Below, piece after piece: positions 36,072-45,293 of a DNA stretch of 64,000 bases. Origin of the DNA: Terriglobus roseus DSM 18391 (GTDB taxonomy: Bacteria > Acidobacteriota > Terriglobia > Terriglobales > Acidobacteriaceae); NCBI RefSeq assembly GCF_000265425.1, contig NC_018014.1:3906001-3970000 (forward strand). Direction: 5' to 3'. The number at the start of each line of letters is the position of its first letter. The stretch's first letter is position 1. The notes below the pieces were generated by a model. It had not been told where the DNA came from. It was given only the letters and a program-made list of their open reading frames with translations, and did not search any database. Position numbers and translations under genes: made by a program.

Positions 36072-37427
36072 TTAGTGGCCGTCCGAAGAAGTTGACGTCC
36101 GGCTTAATGCAGCAGCCACATTCATCTCCGCCGCCGGCCGCATAGGCGCCAGCGCGGCCTGTTCGCGCTCGTGCAACTTCACATCCGCAGCAGGGATTGG
36201 CGGCAGCCGATAAACCTCCAGGTGCAGTCCGTTCAAGACAGCCAGTTGCAACCCATCCGGCGACAACGAAAAGTTCCCGCCCGGTCGCTGCGCCGGCGAA
36301 CTGGTGACACGCAAGAGTTCATCACCTTCACGGCCGCCGTACACGCGAACTTCCTGCCCACGGATCTCATCTGCATCCGGCCGGTCGCTGCCCTGCATCC
36401 CGACTGTCGTCAACGTATTCCGCACGGCAAAACGGCCAGTCTCCGGAGCAGCATCCACGCTCAACCAGAGCGGTGCATCGTTCGTCGTGAAGACCCACTT
36501 TGCCTCGGCCAACAGATTGAAACCGCCCATCAGTTTGCGGTCTTCGCCACCGCGGCAGCCGTAGGCGTAGAACTCCGCATCGCTGACGAAGATACTCCGC
36601 GGACGGCACGTGCTGTTAAAGCCCGCGAGCTCAATGTTTTTGCCGGCAAACGTGTGGAAGTCGAAGCCCCAGTGCGTGCGATCTTCGCGGACAGTCTGCA
36701 GAACGCCCATCGACGTGAAGGCCAGCGAAAACGCCTCTTTTGAGGTAGCTCGTCCGCGATTGCCCAGCCTTACCGCGCCGGTTTCATCGATCGCCAGCCG
36801 GTAGAACGTGGCGGAGACCGGTCGATCTTTCGCCTCTGCGGGGTCGTCGCCAATCTTCATCGGCGGCGTCGTCTCCACCAGCATCAGGTCGCGCGATGGG
36901 CTGAACTCCAGCGCCTGCAGATCATCGTCCGACTCCAGCAGCGTCCGTTTCCCAAGCTGCTCTTTATTGAACGATCCCATCGGATCGAGCGAATACAGAT
37001 CGCCACGAATCCGCAGCAGGAAGTGGCCCTTCCCCAGAGGCCACAGGTAGGACGCGCGGTCATGAACGCGCCACTCTGTCTCGCGGAGCACCTTACCATC
37101 CGGAAGGTGAATCACCACAGCGCGCACAAAGTGGTCGTCATCGCCCTCGCGCTGTTCGGAGCTGCGCGGGATCAGCTTCTTCGTCGTGAACGTTACCAGA
37201 AGATGCTGCGGATCGATGAAGTTCACCGTTGCGTTCGTATAGCCGGCGCGCAGCGAAACGGGGCTCGTGGCTGGGCGGTAGCCCATTGCATCCAGCGGGA
37301 GCGAGATCGCAGGCGTCGGCGTAGGCTTCGCTACCGCAACATCGTCAGCCCGCACAGTGGAAAGGCAAGAGAGTGCCACGACCGCGGCAACGAACAGGCG
37401 TGTTGGCAGGCGACTGGCAGGCTGCAT
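36072..37427 (-). CDS. Secreted protein of unknown function, probably beta-propeller
   Basis: A 451-residue protein. From the ATG at 37427 the N-terminus is a signal peptide (RLFVAAVVALSCLSTVRAD). The body shows repeated strand motifs of WD40/propeller type, for example YTNATVNFIDPQHLLVTF, ALEFSPSRDLMLVETTP, SLAFTSMGVLQTVRED and GNFSLSPDGLQLAVLNGLHLEVY. No catalytic residues are recognisable. Such secreted acidobacterial propellers are common, but their roles are unknown. The frame is open upstream for 41 codons without a signal peptide, so I did not extend it. Confidence 0.7.
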   Translation of the reverse strand: MQPASRLPTRLFVAAVVALSCLSTVRADDVAVAKPTPTPAISLPLDAMGYRPATSPVSLRAGYTNATVNFIDPQHLLVTFTTKKLIPRSSEQREGDDDHFVRAVVIHLPDGKVLRETEWRVHDRASYLWPLGKGHFLLRIRGDLYSLDPMGSFNKEQLGKRTLLESDDDLQALEFSPSRDLMLVETTPPMKIGDDPAEAKDRPVSATFYRLAIDETGAVRLGNRGRATSKEAFSLAFTSMGVLQTVREDRTHWGFDFHTFAGKNIELAGFNSTCRPRSIFVSDAEFYAYGCRGGEDRKLMGGFNLLAEAKWVFTTNDAPLWLSVDAAPETGRFAVRNTLTTVGMQGSDRPDADEIRGQEVRVYGGREGDELLRVTSSPAQRPGGNFSLSPDGLQLAVLNGLHLEVYRLPPIPAADVKLHEREQAALAPMRPAAEMNVAAALSRTSTSSDGH

Positions 37428-37534
37428 AGTGGTGATGATGTCCTCTATCGTAGACGAACCGCTCGACGGAAAGCCGCACAACAGAAGAAGCGCCTCGTGC
37501 CAGATCGCACAGAAGTTTGTGCGACATTGAAAGT

Positions 37535-38452
37535 ATGTCCCCTCAGCCAAAATCGCGAAGCATGGGCTTTGCCGCGTGTGCCGCCGCAGGTGCGCTCTGG
37601 GGCACGGGCTTTTTCTTCGGCAAGATCGCGCTGCGAGAGGTCGCCGTTGGCCACATGGTTCTCTACCGCTTTCTCTTCGCAGTCATTCCCATGCTGCCGC
37701 TCGCGCGCGGCCGGGGCGAACGCTGGAGCCGTCGTGACTGGACCATCCTGATCGTCACCGCCTTCTTCGGCGTGCCGGTGCAGTTCCTGGTGCAGTTCTA
37801 CGGACTCTCGCTCACCACACTCAGCCATGCTGCTCTCATGATCGGCACCATGCCTGTCATCCTCGCGCTGGCAGCAGCAGTCTTCCTGCATGAACGCCTC
37901 AACAAGGTAGGGTGGGGTGCCCTCGCCGGATCCACCGCAGGCGCGTGCCTCATCGCGCTGGGCGGTCATAGCAACGCAGCATCTTCGCTCAAAGGTGACC
38001 TGCTGATTGTGACGTCGCTCGTCGTCTCCCTGATCTGGATTCTGGGCAACAAGGATCTGCTGAATCGCCATCGCACCTTGGAAGTCAGTGCACGCAGCCT
38101 CATGGTCGGCACGCTCATGATGCTCGTCTGGGTCTGGCTGCAGTACGGTCCGCCGCCGGTGCACGGAATCTCGGGCAAAGCCTGGGCGTCACTCGCCGCC
38201 AGCGGATTACTTTGTACCGCATCAACAACCATGCTGTGGAACTGGGGCATGACACAGGTGCCCGCTTCGCAGGCGGGTATCTTCCTGAATATGGAACCTG
38301 TAATCGGATCGCTGCTGGGTGTGCTGGTCTTTCACGAACAGCTTGGCGTCTTCGCCTGGCTGGGCGGTGCGCTCATCGTCGGCAGCGCTGCTCTGTTGAC
38401 CGCACGCAGTCCGGCAGGCGCCGAGGCCGCGGCGATGGCGCCAGTCGAATGA
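37535..38452 (+). CDS. DMT superfamily (EamA) transporter
   Basis: The 305-residue protein has ten predicted helices in two EamA halves. The first half begins AACAAAGALWGTGFFFGKIAL and has HMVLYRFLFAVIPMLPL; the second has LLIVTSLVVSLIWILGNKDLL and QAGIFLNMEPVIGSLLGVLVFHE, the usual glycine/proline-rich last blocks. Members export amino acids, nucleotides or drugs; the substrate cannot be told. The start at 37535 is preceded by GAAAG. Its stop overlaps the start of the next gene (ATGA). Confidence 0.88.
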   Translation: MSPQPKSRSMGFAACAAAGALWGTGFFFGKIALREVAVGHMVLYRFLFAVIPMLPLARGRGERWSRRDWTILIVTAFFGVPVQFLVQFYGLSLTTLSHAALMIGTMPVILALAAAVFLHERLNKVGWGALAGSTAGACLIALGGHSNAASSLKGDLLIVTSLVVSLIWILGNKDLLNRHRTLEVSARSLMVGTLMMLVWVWLQYGPPPVHGISGKAWASLAASGLLCTASTTMLWNWGMTQVPASQAGIFLNMEPVIGSLLGVLVFHEQLGVFAWLGGALIVGSAALLTARSPAGAEAAAMAPVE

Positions 38453-39369
38453 AAACCCACGCAGCAGTGCCTCGCATGATCGCCATTGATATGGACGGCA
38501 CCCTCGTGCATCCCGGCGGCACTGTCTCCGACGCCAACCAGGCATCGTTACAAAGAGCACGCGAGAACGGCGCTCGCATCGTCATTGCCACCGGCCGCCG
38601 CCATAGCTACGCCATGAAAGTCCTCCGTACCGCCGGCATGCAGCAGGACGACATCGTTCTCAGTTCCAACGGCACCGTCGCGCGCACCATCAGCGGCGAT
38701 CTCATCTTCCGCGACACCATGCCGCTCTCAACTGCCGAGTGGCTCTGCACCCAACTTGGCGAGTATCGCAACGCCTTCGTCTTCACCTTCGACAAGCTGG
38801 GCCCGCACGGCGAAGACATGCCGGGCGCGCTCGTCCTCGAAGAACTCGACGAACTGCATGGCTCCATCGGCAAGTGGATGGAGGCGAATGCACCCTTCAT
38901 TCGCCGCATCGTTCCCATCGAAGACGCCCTGCTCGGCGAAAACGGCCAGCCCGGTCAGCTCCCCATCCAGGCTATGCTCTGCGGCAGCATGGATCGGATG
39001 GAGCGTGCCATGGCCGAACTCGCCACCACCCACGACGACCGCGTCTCTCTGCACAGAACGGAATACCCCGGCCGGGACCTCTGCATCGTCGACATCCTGC
39101 CGCGCGGCTGCTCCAAGGGCTCCGGCCTACGCCGCCTGTTGGCGCTTGAAGGCATGACGCCCGACCACCTGATGGCCATCGGCGACAACTGGAACGACAT
39201 GCCCATGCTCGAGCTCGCCCGCTGGCCCGCCCTGATGGGCAATGCTCCGGAGACCCTTCGTGAGCTCGCCACGCAGCAGGGCTGGCCCATCACCTGCTCA
39301 CACGATCTCGACGGCGTCAGCGAAGCCATGGCCTTGCACTTCCCCGTATCCGTCCTGTCCGCGCGTTAG
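38449..39369 (+). CDS. Cof-type HAD phosphatase
   Basis: A 306-residue hydrolase with motif I IAIDMDGTLVHPGG, motif II IVIATGRRHSYAM, motif III Lys in KGSGLRRLLALEG and motif IV IGDNWNDMPMLELA. The large C2B cap sits between motifs II and III, as in Cof/YbiV/SupH phosphatases acting on sugar phosphates or pyridoxal phosphate. It overlaps the upstream DMT transporter gene by 4 bases, so the two are co-translated; a detoxify-and-export pair is possible but not shown. Confidence 0.87.
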   Translation: MKTHAAVPRMIAIDMDGTLVHPGGTVSDANQASLQRARENGARIVIATGRRHSYAMKVLRTAGMQQDDIVLSSNGTVARTISGDLIFRDTMPLSTAEWLCTQLGEYRNAFVFTFDKLGPHGEDMPGALVLEELDELHGSIGKWMEANAPFIRRIVPIEDALLGENGQPGQLPIQAMLCGSMDRMERAMAELATTHDDRVSLHRTEYPGRDLCIVDILPRGCSKGSGLRRLLALEGMTPDHLMAIGDNWNDMPMLELARWPALMGNAPETLRELATQQGWPITCSHDLDGVSEAMALHFPVSVLSAR

Positions 39370-39482
39370 CCAGTCTCCCTCCAATGCGACCCGCCACCCT
39401 TCCGTTGCACCCCGGCTCGTTTGGATCTCCGGCTATTGGGGAATGCCAGGAATCAACCTCCCGGTGCTAGGCTGAAAGACGA

Positions 39483-40181
39483 ATGCTCCCCCGCGTCCAA
39501 AGCGTCCAGCTTTTCGTCTTCGCCGCACTTGCGTCACTGGCGCCCGCCTGCGCACACGCTGCGGAGATCGTCACCCTGCAGAGCGGTTTCACCATTCGCT
39601 GCGCCTCGCGCGAGCCCCTCTCACAGACCACGATCCGCCTGCACATGCGCTCGACCGGCGATGCCGACAACTATATGGACATCCCGGCCAGCTCGATCGC
39701 AGCAGTCGAAACGACACCCGACGAAGTCCCCGCAGCGGCCGCGCTCCCGCAGGCCAAGACGTTCGACACATCCAGCATCCTTGCCGACTCCGGTGCTCGC
39801 CACAACGTCAACGTGGCCCTCCTGGCCGCGGTCGTCCACGCAGAGAGCGCCGGCAACGCCCACGCCGTCTCACGCACAGGCGCACAGGGTCTGATGCAGT
39901 TGATGCCCGGCACCGCAGCCGGCCTGGGCGTGAAGGACAGCTTCGATCCAGCCAGCAACGTCAACGGTGGCAGCGCCTACCTGGATGCGTTGCTGCGTCG
40001 TTATCACGACAACCTGCCGCTAGCCCTGGCTGCCTACAACGCCGGCCCTGCTGCGGTCGACCGCTATCACGGTATCCCGCCCTTCCGCGAAACCCAGGCC
40101 TACGTCGCCCGTGTCATCCGCGAGTTCAACCGCCGCGTCGCGCAGGAAAAGACAGCTTCCTCTACCGTGGCGGCTCGCTAA
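39483..40181 (+). CDS. Lytic transglycosylase, SLT domain
   Basis: The 232-residue exported enzyme has a signal peptide (VQLFVFAALASLAPACAHA), a small N-terminal region and an SLT domain from about residue 105. The catalytic Glu is in LLAAVVHAESAGNAHAVSRTG, followed by GAQGLMQLMPGTAAGLGV and LPLALAAYNAGPAAVDRY. It cuts peptidoglycan between MurNAc and GlcNAc with 1,6-anhydro formation in the periplasm. TAGGCT 9 nt before the ATG may be the -10 box. It precedes the YbhN-like gene by 2 nt. Confidence 0.9.
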   Translation: MLPRVQSVQLFVFAALASLAPACAHAAEIVTLQSGFTIRCASREPLSQTTIRLHMRSTGDADNYMDIPASSIAAVETTPDEVPAAAALPQAKTFDTSSILADSGARHNVNVALLAAVVHAESAGNAHAVSRTGAQGLMQLMPGTAAGLGVKDSFDPASNVNGGSAYLDALLRRYHDNLPLALAAYNAGPAAVDRYHGIPPFRETQAYVARVIREFNRRVAQEKTASSTVAAR

Positions 40182-40183
40182 AC

Positions 40184-41254
40184 ATGAACAAGCGCAAGGC
40201 GATCCTTTGGGGTGTTGTCATTCTCGTGCTGGCTTTGCTGGCATGGAAGCTCCATACCTCAAACTTCGAATGGGGACGCTTCTGGCAGGCCTGCCGCTCG
40301 GCGGACTGGCGTTTGCTCCTCCTCGCCGTCCTGCTCATCTACAGCATCAACATCTTCCGCGCGGCGCGATGGGCCATCTTTCTCAAGCCTTCGCTGCCAC
40401 CGGGCCGCCGCGTTCACTGGTGGAGTCTGCTGGGTTCGCAGTTCATCGGCTTCGCAGGCCTCGCAGCACTGGGCCGCGTCGGCGAACTGATCCGCCCGTA
40501 CCTCGTCAGTAAGCGCACCGGCCTATCGTTTTCGTCGCAGGTCGCGGTGGTGGCGGTGGAACGTGTCTTTGACCTTGGTGCCTTCGCCCTCATCTTCTCC
40601 GCAAACCTGCTGGTCTCTCCGCAATTGGCGACTCTGCCGTACCACGAGTACTTCCACCGCATCGGTTACGCGATCTTCGGTCTGACTCTCTTCCTGGGTC
40701 TGTTCGTCGTCGGCGTCCGTCTCGCCGGAGGAGTCGTGGCGCGGATGTTCGGCAGCGTTGCCGGTCGATTCTCTCCGACCGCGGGCAACGCCGTCGCCTC
40801 GAAGATTCTGCAGTTCCGCGGCGGCCTCAACACCATCGGCAGCGCCATGGACTTCCTGAAGGTCTCGCTGCTCAGCCTCGCCGCATGGCTCTCCGTCGCC
40901 GTCAGTTATGTCGTCGTGATGCGAGCATTTCCTTCGCCCGTTCACGATCTCACCATCGCTCATTCGGTCCTCCTGATGGGCTTCAGTGTCGTCGGCGGCG
41001 TGGTGCAACTGCCCGGTATCGGCGGAGGCGCCCAGGTGCTCTCCATCACCGCGCTCACAAAGCTCCTCGGCGTCCCCGGGGAACTGGCCACCAGCGCCGG
41101 CATGATCCTGTGGCTCGTCACCACCATGAGCATCATTCCCGCGGGCCTGATCTACGCACAGTTCGAGCACGTCTCTCTGCGTGGCCTCGCCAATGCCAGT
41201 GACGAAGCCTCTGAGGACACGGACGCCTCACACAGTACACTGGACCTCAAATGA
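40184..41254 (+). CDS. YbhN/LPG-synthase TM region family membrane protein
   Basis: This 356-residue protein has about eight helices, beginning AILWGVVILVLALLAWKLH. Family blocks are IYSINIFRAARWAIFLKP, GFAGLAALGRVGELIRPYLVSKRTG and VERVFDLGAFALIFSANLL. The glycine-rich end GFSVVGGVVQLPGIGGGAQV is typical of the UPF0104/AglD branch, related to the flippase part of MprF. A role in lipid or lipid-linked sugar transport is likely by family, unproven here. It is coupled to the upstream transglycosylase and overlaps nrdR by 4 bases. Confidence 0.85.
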   Translation: MNKRKAILWGVVILVLALLAWKLHTSNFEWGRFWQACRSADWRLLLLAVLLIYSINIFRAARWAIFLKPSLPPGRRVHWWSLLGSQFIGFAGLAALGRVGELIRPYLVSKRTGLSFSSQVAVVAVERVFDLGAFALIFSANLLVSPQLATLPYHEYFHRIGYAIFGLTLFLGLFVVGVRLAGGVVARMFGSVAGRFSPTAGNAVASKILQFRGGLNTIGSAMDFLKVSLLSLAAWLSVAVSYVVVMRAFPSPVHDLTIAHSVLLMGFSVVGGVVQLPGIGGGAQVLSITALTKLLGVPGELATSAGMILWLVTTMSIIPAGLIYAQFEHVSLRGLANASDEASEDTDASHSTLDLK

Positions 41255-41724
41255 AATGTCCGTTTTGCGGCTGGGCCCAGGATAAAGTCGTCGACTCACG
41301 CGAAAGCAAAGAGGCCGACAGCATACGGCGCCGGCGTGAGTGCGAAAAATGCAACAAACGCTTCACCACCTATGAGCGGATCGACGAGATCCCGTACATG
41401 GTCGTGAAGAAAGACGGTCGCCGAGAAAAGTTCGACCGGCAGAAGGTCCTCAGTGGTCTGCTGCACGCCTGCGAAAAGCGTCCCGTACCCACCGGTAAAC
41501 TCGGCAAAATCGTCGACGAGACCGAAGCGTTCGTCGTCGATTCCCCAGACCGGGAACGCACCACCAGCGAAATCGGCGAACTGATCATGTCGCACCTGCG
41601 CGAGATGGACACGGTCGCCTACATCCGCTTCGCTTCGGTCTATCGCGACTTCAAAGACGTGCGCGAATTCAAAGCCGAACTCGAAGAACTGCTCGGCTCA
41701 AAACCTCGCAAGCCGACGGTCTAG
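41251..41724 (+). CDS. nrdR: Transcriptional repressor NrdR
   Basis: The 157-residue regulator of ribonucleotide reductase genes. The N-terminal zinc ribbon is MKCPFCGWAQDKVVDSR ... CEKCNKRFTTYER, and the ATP-cone domain follows (MVVKKDGRREKFDRQKV ... LREMDTVAYIRFASVYRDF). It senses ATP/dATP and binds NrdR boxes. No ribonucleotide reductase gene is in the window. The start overlaps the YbhN-like stop (ATGA). TACACT 9 nt upstream could provide an independent promoter. Confidence 0.97.
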   Translation: MKCPFCGWAQDKVVDSRESKEADSIRRRRECEKCNKRFTTYERIDEIPYMVVKKDGRREKFDRQKVLSGLLHACEKRPVPTGKLGKIVDETEAFVVDSPDRERTTSEIGELIMSHLREMDTVAYIRFASVYRDFKDVREFKAELEELLGSKPRKPTV

Positions 41725-42122
41725 GTCGCTCTTACCTCTGCGGTTTGTCATCCCGTAGCGCAGCGGAGGGATCTGCGTTTTGGCCTGCTCGCCCATCCAG
41801 TCCCAGAGGTCACGGCTGCCCGCCCTGTCGCGCAGGGCGCGAGCACACCACCATCTATGACATCTAATACTGCACCGGTGGGCCAGCAGATAAGCAAATC
41901 CCACGCGATGACGATCGGTGACGGGCTCAGTCCGAAGATTCCCCCACCGGCCCAGCCCAATCAAGATCTTTCCCACCTCATCGCAAACCAGCGTAGCCTG
42001 TAGCGCATCACAGCAGCGGTGATGCTCACGGGCTACGTACTGCTTGCAGCTACGCCGTGTTCCGCTCAGGTCCAGTGAGTGCGTCTTCTAAAAATCTCAG
42101 CCGTTGAATAAGGTGCAATAAC
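41725..42122. other. Intergenic stretch after nrdR
   Basis: About 398 bases without a supportable gene. It contains a dispersed repeat copy at 41746-41777 and otherwise unremarkable sequence leading to the promoter region of the gene at 42123. Confidence 0.4.
41746..41777. repeat. Dispersed intergenic repeat copy
   Basis: TCATCCCGTAGCGCAGCGGAGGGATC shares its CCYRTAGCGCAGCGRAGG-type core with the element at 12858-12887. It begins 22 bases after the nrdR stop. Confidence 0.35.
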
Positions 42123-42416
42123 ATGACCGACCTCCACTCGATGGGCCTTCCCTTCTGGTTCCTCGTTCTCAGCTTGTTTCTGCCGCGCATCTCGATGCTG
42201 GTGCTCTATCTCCAGGGCCACACCGGCAGCACCTACGTCATCCAGTGGGTGCCCGTTCTGGTCGCGCTGCTCGTCCCGCGCATCCTGATCCTCTTCTGGA
42301 TCTATACGGCGCAGGGTCTCAGCATCTGGTTCCTCATCCACGCCATCGCCCTGCTCATCGCATGGGGCGGCACGGGCGGACGCACCGTATACCGCCGCCG
42401 GCGCAGCGACCTGTAA
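42123..42416 (+). CDS. Small membrane protein, 97 residues
   Basis: The protein has three hydrophobic helices (GLPFWFLVLSLFLPRISMLV, WVPVLVALLVPRILILFWI, LSIWFLIHAIALLIAWGG) and ends in a very basic tail (RTVYRRRRSDL). A TAAGGTG sequence 9 nt upstream is a fair ribosome-binding site. I do not recognise a named family. It is followed by a UUCG-capped terminator, so it is a single-gene transcript. Confidence 0.7.
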   Translation: MTDLHSMGLPFWFLVLSLFLPRISMLVLYLQGHTGSTYVIQWVPVLVALLVPRILILFWIYTAQGLSIWFLIHAIALLIAWGGTGGRTVYRRRRSDL

Positions 42417-42451
42417 CGCTACGGCAGCAGGACAGTTATCCGGATGATCGG

Positions 42452-42480
42452 AAAGGGCGCGGCTTCGGCCGTGCCCTTTT
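42452..42480 (+). terminator. Terminator with UUCG tetraloop
   Basis: AAAGGGCGCGGC-TTCG-GCCGTGCCCTTT forms a 12-bp stem with one G-U pair, 35 nt after the stop at 42416, followed by TGCG. Confidence 0.8.
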
Positions 42481-42584
42481 GCGATTCGTCCACGCGACCA
42501 AACCAGCGCAGGAGCCGCAACAAGCGTCAATTCCCTGTTTTCGGTATCCTTACCAGACAGACAAGACGACAAGGACTGGATCAG

Positions 42585-43697
42585 ATGGAACGTCGCAAGG
42601 TGGGTATCCTGGGCGCGACCGGCACCGTGGGTCAGCGCTTCATTCAATTACTCGAGTCCCACCCGTGGTTTGAGATCACATGGCTCGCCGCCAGCGAGCG
42701 CTCTGCAGGCAAACGCTATGCCGACGCCTGCCGCTGGAAGCTGGACACACCCATGCCCGCGCGTATCGCGGAGATGGTGCTGCAGCCCAATACACCCGCT
42801 GCCAACACGGAAGAAGTGCCGCGCATCATCTTTGCCGCGCTCGACTCCGACGTGGCGAAAGAGCTCGAACCAGCCTTCGCCGAGGCAGGCTGCGCCGTCA
42901 TCTCCAACTCCAGCGCCTTCCGCATGACGGAAGACGTGCCCCTCGTCATCCCCGAGGTCAACGCAGACCACCTGCCTCTGCTGCTCCAGCAGACCTCCGT
43001 GAAGAACGGCAAGGGCGGCTACATCGTCACCAATCCCAACTGCTGCGCCATTGGCCTTGTGCTCGCACTTGCACCGCTGCAGGAGCGCTTCGGCATCGAA
43101 GCCATGTTCGTCAGCACCATGCAGGCTGTCAGCGGCGCCGGCTACCCCGGCGTGCCCTCGCTCGACATCCTCGGCAACGTCGTCCCCTTCATCAAGAACG
43201 AAGAGGAGAAGCTGCAGGAAGAGGTCAACAAGCTCCTGGGCTCCTTCAACGGCGCGGCCATCGACATGCTGCCCGCCAAGGTCAGCGCGCACTGCAACCG
43301 CGTCGCTGTCATCGACGGCCACACGGAGTGCGTCTCCATCAAGTTCACCAAGCCCGCGACGCGCGAAGAGATCCTCGCCGCCTGGAGCGAGTTCCAGCCG
43401 CTCACGCAGCATCATCTGCCCTCCGCGCCCGAGCACCCGGTGATCTTCAACGAGGCCATCGACCGCCCACAGCCGCGCCTGGACGTCAACGCCGGCAAGG
43501 GCATGAGCACCACCGTCGGCCGCCTTCGCGAGTGCTCCCTGTTCGACTGGAAGTTTGTCCTGCTCAGTCACAACACCGTTCGTGGAGCCGCAGGTGCGGC
43601 CGTCCTGAACGCCGAAGTGCTGGCCAAGATGGACCTACTTCCCGGCCAGATCAAACACACGCAGACCGGTGCTGGCCGAGAGTTGGTGTCGGCATGA
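42585..43697 (+). CDS. asd: Aspartate-semialdehyde dehydrogenase
   Basis: The 370-residue enzyme reduces aspartyl phosphate in the lysine, threonine and methionine pathway. The NADP loop is KVGILGATGTVGQRFIQLL; the catalytic Cys lies in IVTNPNCCAIGLVLAL; GAGYPGVPSLDILGNVVPF is the archaeal/fungal-type block and HTECVSIKF contains conserved residues. The type resembles the archaeal-like branch rather than E. coli Asd. The ATG at 42585 follows AAGGA; an upstream in-frame start overlaps the terminator. Its stop overlaps the lysC start by 4 bases. Confidence 0.95.
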   Translation: MERRKVGILGATGTVGQRFIQLLESHPWFEITWLAASERSAGKRYADACRWKLDTPMPARIAEMVLQPNTPAANTEEVPRIIFAALDSDVAKELEPAFAEAGCAVISNSSAFRMTEDVPLVIPEVNADHLPLLLQQTSVKNGKGGYIVTNPNCCAIGLVLALAPLQERFGIEAMFVSTMQAVSGAGYPGVPSLDILGNVVPFIKNEEEKLQEEVNKLLGSFNGAAIDMLPAKVSAHCNRVAVIDGHTECVSIKFTKPATREEILAAWSEFQPLTQHHLPSAPEHPVIFNEAIDRPQPRLDVNAGKGMSTTVGRLRECSLFDWKFVLLSHNTVRGAAGAAVLNAEVLAKMDLLPGQIKHTQTGAGRELVSA

Positions 43698-45163
43698 GCA
43701 CCGCTCCCCGTCCCCAGCTCGTTGTCATGAAGTTTGGCGGCACCTCCGTCGAAGACGCCGCAGCCATCCGCCGCACTGCGGCCGTCGTGCGCAGCCGCCA
43801 TGACAAGGGCCTTGAAGCCGTCGTCGTCGTCTCCGCCATGGCCAAGGTCACGGACCAGCTCCTCGCAGCCGCGTCCGCAGCCGGCCACGGCGATAAGGCA
43901 GGCGCACTCGCACTCAGCGCCCGCCTGCGTTCGCGCCATCTCGAAACCGCGGCCGACCTCGTCAAGCCACCCGCCCTGTCAACGCTGCTGAACCATATCC
44001 AGCATGACTTCGACGCGCTCGACGACCTGCTGCGCGGCATCGCCGCCGTGGGCGAACTGACGCCGCGTACCACCGACCTTGTCGTCAGCTTCGGCGAACG
44101 CCTCTCCAGCCAGATCGTCGCCGCAGCCTTCGAAGCCAACGGCCTCAAGGGCACGCACCTCGACGCGCGCCTGTGCGTCATCACCGACGACAGCTACGGC
44201 AAGGCCATCCCGCAGGAAGCCCTCATCGAACAGCGCATGAAGCAGCACGCTCTGCCGCTGATCGAACAGGGCCTCACGCCCGTCATGGGTGGCTTCATCG
44301 CATCGAACGAAGCCGGCATCACCACTACGCTCGGCCGCGGCGGCAGCGACTTCTCCGCCGCACTCGTCGGCGGTGCACTGCACGCGGGCGCCATCGAGAT
44401 CTGGACCGACGTTAACGGCATCATGACGACCGATCCACGCATATGCCCCGACGCCCTGCGCGTGAAGACCATCTCCTTCGAAGAGGCAGCCGAACTCGCC
44501 TACTTCGGCGCGAAGGTGCTGCATCCCGCCACCATCCTTCCCGCCGTGCAGAAGAACATTCCCGTCTGGGTGCTCAACAGCCGCAACGCCGCCAACGAAG
44601 GCACGCGCATCAGCGCGGTTGCACCGCCCTGCCGCTCGCCCTTCAAGAGCATTGCGATGAAGAAGAAGCTCACCATCGTCGACATCGTCGCCAGCCGCAT
44701 GCTCATGTCGCACGGCTATCTCAAGGCCGTCTTCGACGTCTTCGACAAGCACAAGGTCGCCATCGATATGGTCTCCACCAGCGAGGTCTCGATCTCCGTC
44801 ACCGTCGATACCAGCGATCGCCTGCCGCTCATCGCGGAAGATCTCGCCAAAATCGCAGACGTGAAGTACGAGAGCAACAAGGCGCTCATCTGCCTTGTCG
44901 GCGAAGACATCCGTGGCCACAGCGGCATCGCGGGCAAAGTCTTCACCGCGGTCGAGCACGTAAACGTCCGCATGATCTCGCAGGGCGCCAGCGAAATCAA
45001 TATGAGCTTCATGGTTGAAGAGGAAGAAGCCGCAGAGGCCATCCGCTCCCTGCACCGCACCTTCTTCGTCGATCCGGATCCAAACATCTTCGACCTGGAC
45101 GCGCGCGCCAACACCACCGGCGCACCGCCGGTAAGCACAACTACGTCCGTTGTGGTGCAGTAG
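43694..45163 (+). CDS. lysC: Aspartate kinase
   Basis: The 489-residue enzyme catalyses the first step of the aspartate pathway. The kinase domain opens VMKFGGTSVEDAAAIRR and has VVSAMAKVTDQLL, SFGERLSSQIVAAAFE and GRGGSDFSAALVGGAL. Two ACT domains follow (from about residue 330), the second in VFTAVEHVNVRMISQGASEI. The kinase domain and paired ACT domains match monofunctional LysC feedback-regulated by lysine. It is co-translated with asd; dapB, dapA and dapD follow nearby. Confidence 0.96.
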   Translation: MSTAPRPQLVVMKFGGTSVEDAAAIRRTAAVVRSRHDKGLEAVVVVSAMAKVTDQLLAAASAAGHGDKAGALALSARLRSRHLETAADLVKPPALSTLLNHIQHDFDALDDLLRGIAAVGELTPRTTDLVVSFGERLSSQIVAAAFEANGLKGTHLDARLCVITDDSYGKAIPQEALIEQRMKQHALPLIEQGLTPVMGGFIASNEAGITTTLGRGGSDFSAALVGGALHAGAIEIWTDVNGIMTTDPRICPDALRVKTISFEEAAELAYFGAKVLHPATILPAVQKNIPVWVLNSRNAANEGTRISAVAPPCRSPFKSIAMKKKLTIVDIVASRMLMSHGYLKAVFDVFDKHKVAIDMVSTSEVSISVTVDTSDRLPLIAEDLAKIADVKYESNKALICLVGEDIRGHSGIAGKVFTAVEHVNVRMISQGASEINMSFMVEEEEAAEAIRSLHRTFFVDPDPNIFDLDARANTTGAPPVSTTTSVVVQ

Positions 45164-45183
45164 GCATCACACGTCACGCATAC

Positions 45184-45214
45184 CGCCGCATGTTGCACTC
45201 TGCAACATGCGGCG
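45184..45214 (+). terminator. Hairpin after lysC
   Basis: A perfect 14-bp stem (CGCCGCATGTTGCA / TGCAACATGCGGCG) with a 3-base loop lies 20 nt after the lysC stop. No U-tract is present. Confidence 0.6.
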
Positions 45215-45267
45215 AGCACGAATCGTAGGTACGGCTTCAGCCGCGCCGATAAGCAGCAAAGAACTAA

Positions 45268-45281
45268 GGGGCTTTAGCCCC
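45268..45281. repeat. REP-like palindrome upstream of dapB
   Basis: GGGGCT-TT-AGCCCC, part of the interspersed GGCTTTAGCC-type palindromes of this region. It ends 12 nt before the dapB ATG, so it could influence initiation; the likely ribosome-binding GGGGA follows it directly. Confidence 0.45.
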
Positions 45282-45293
45282 GGGGATTGAACC

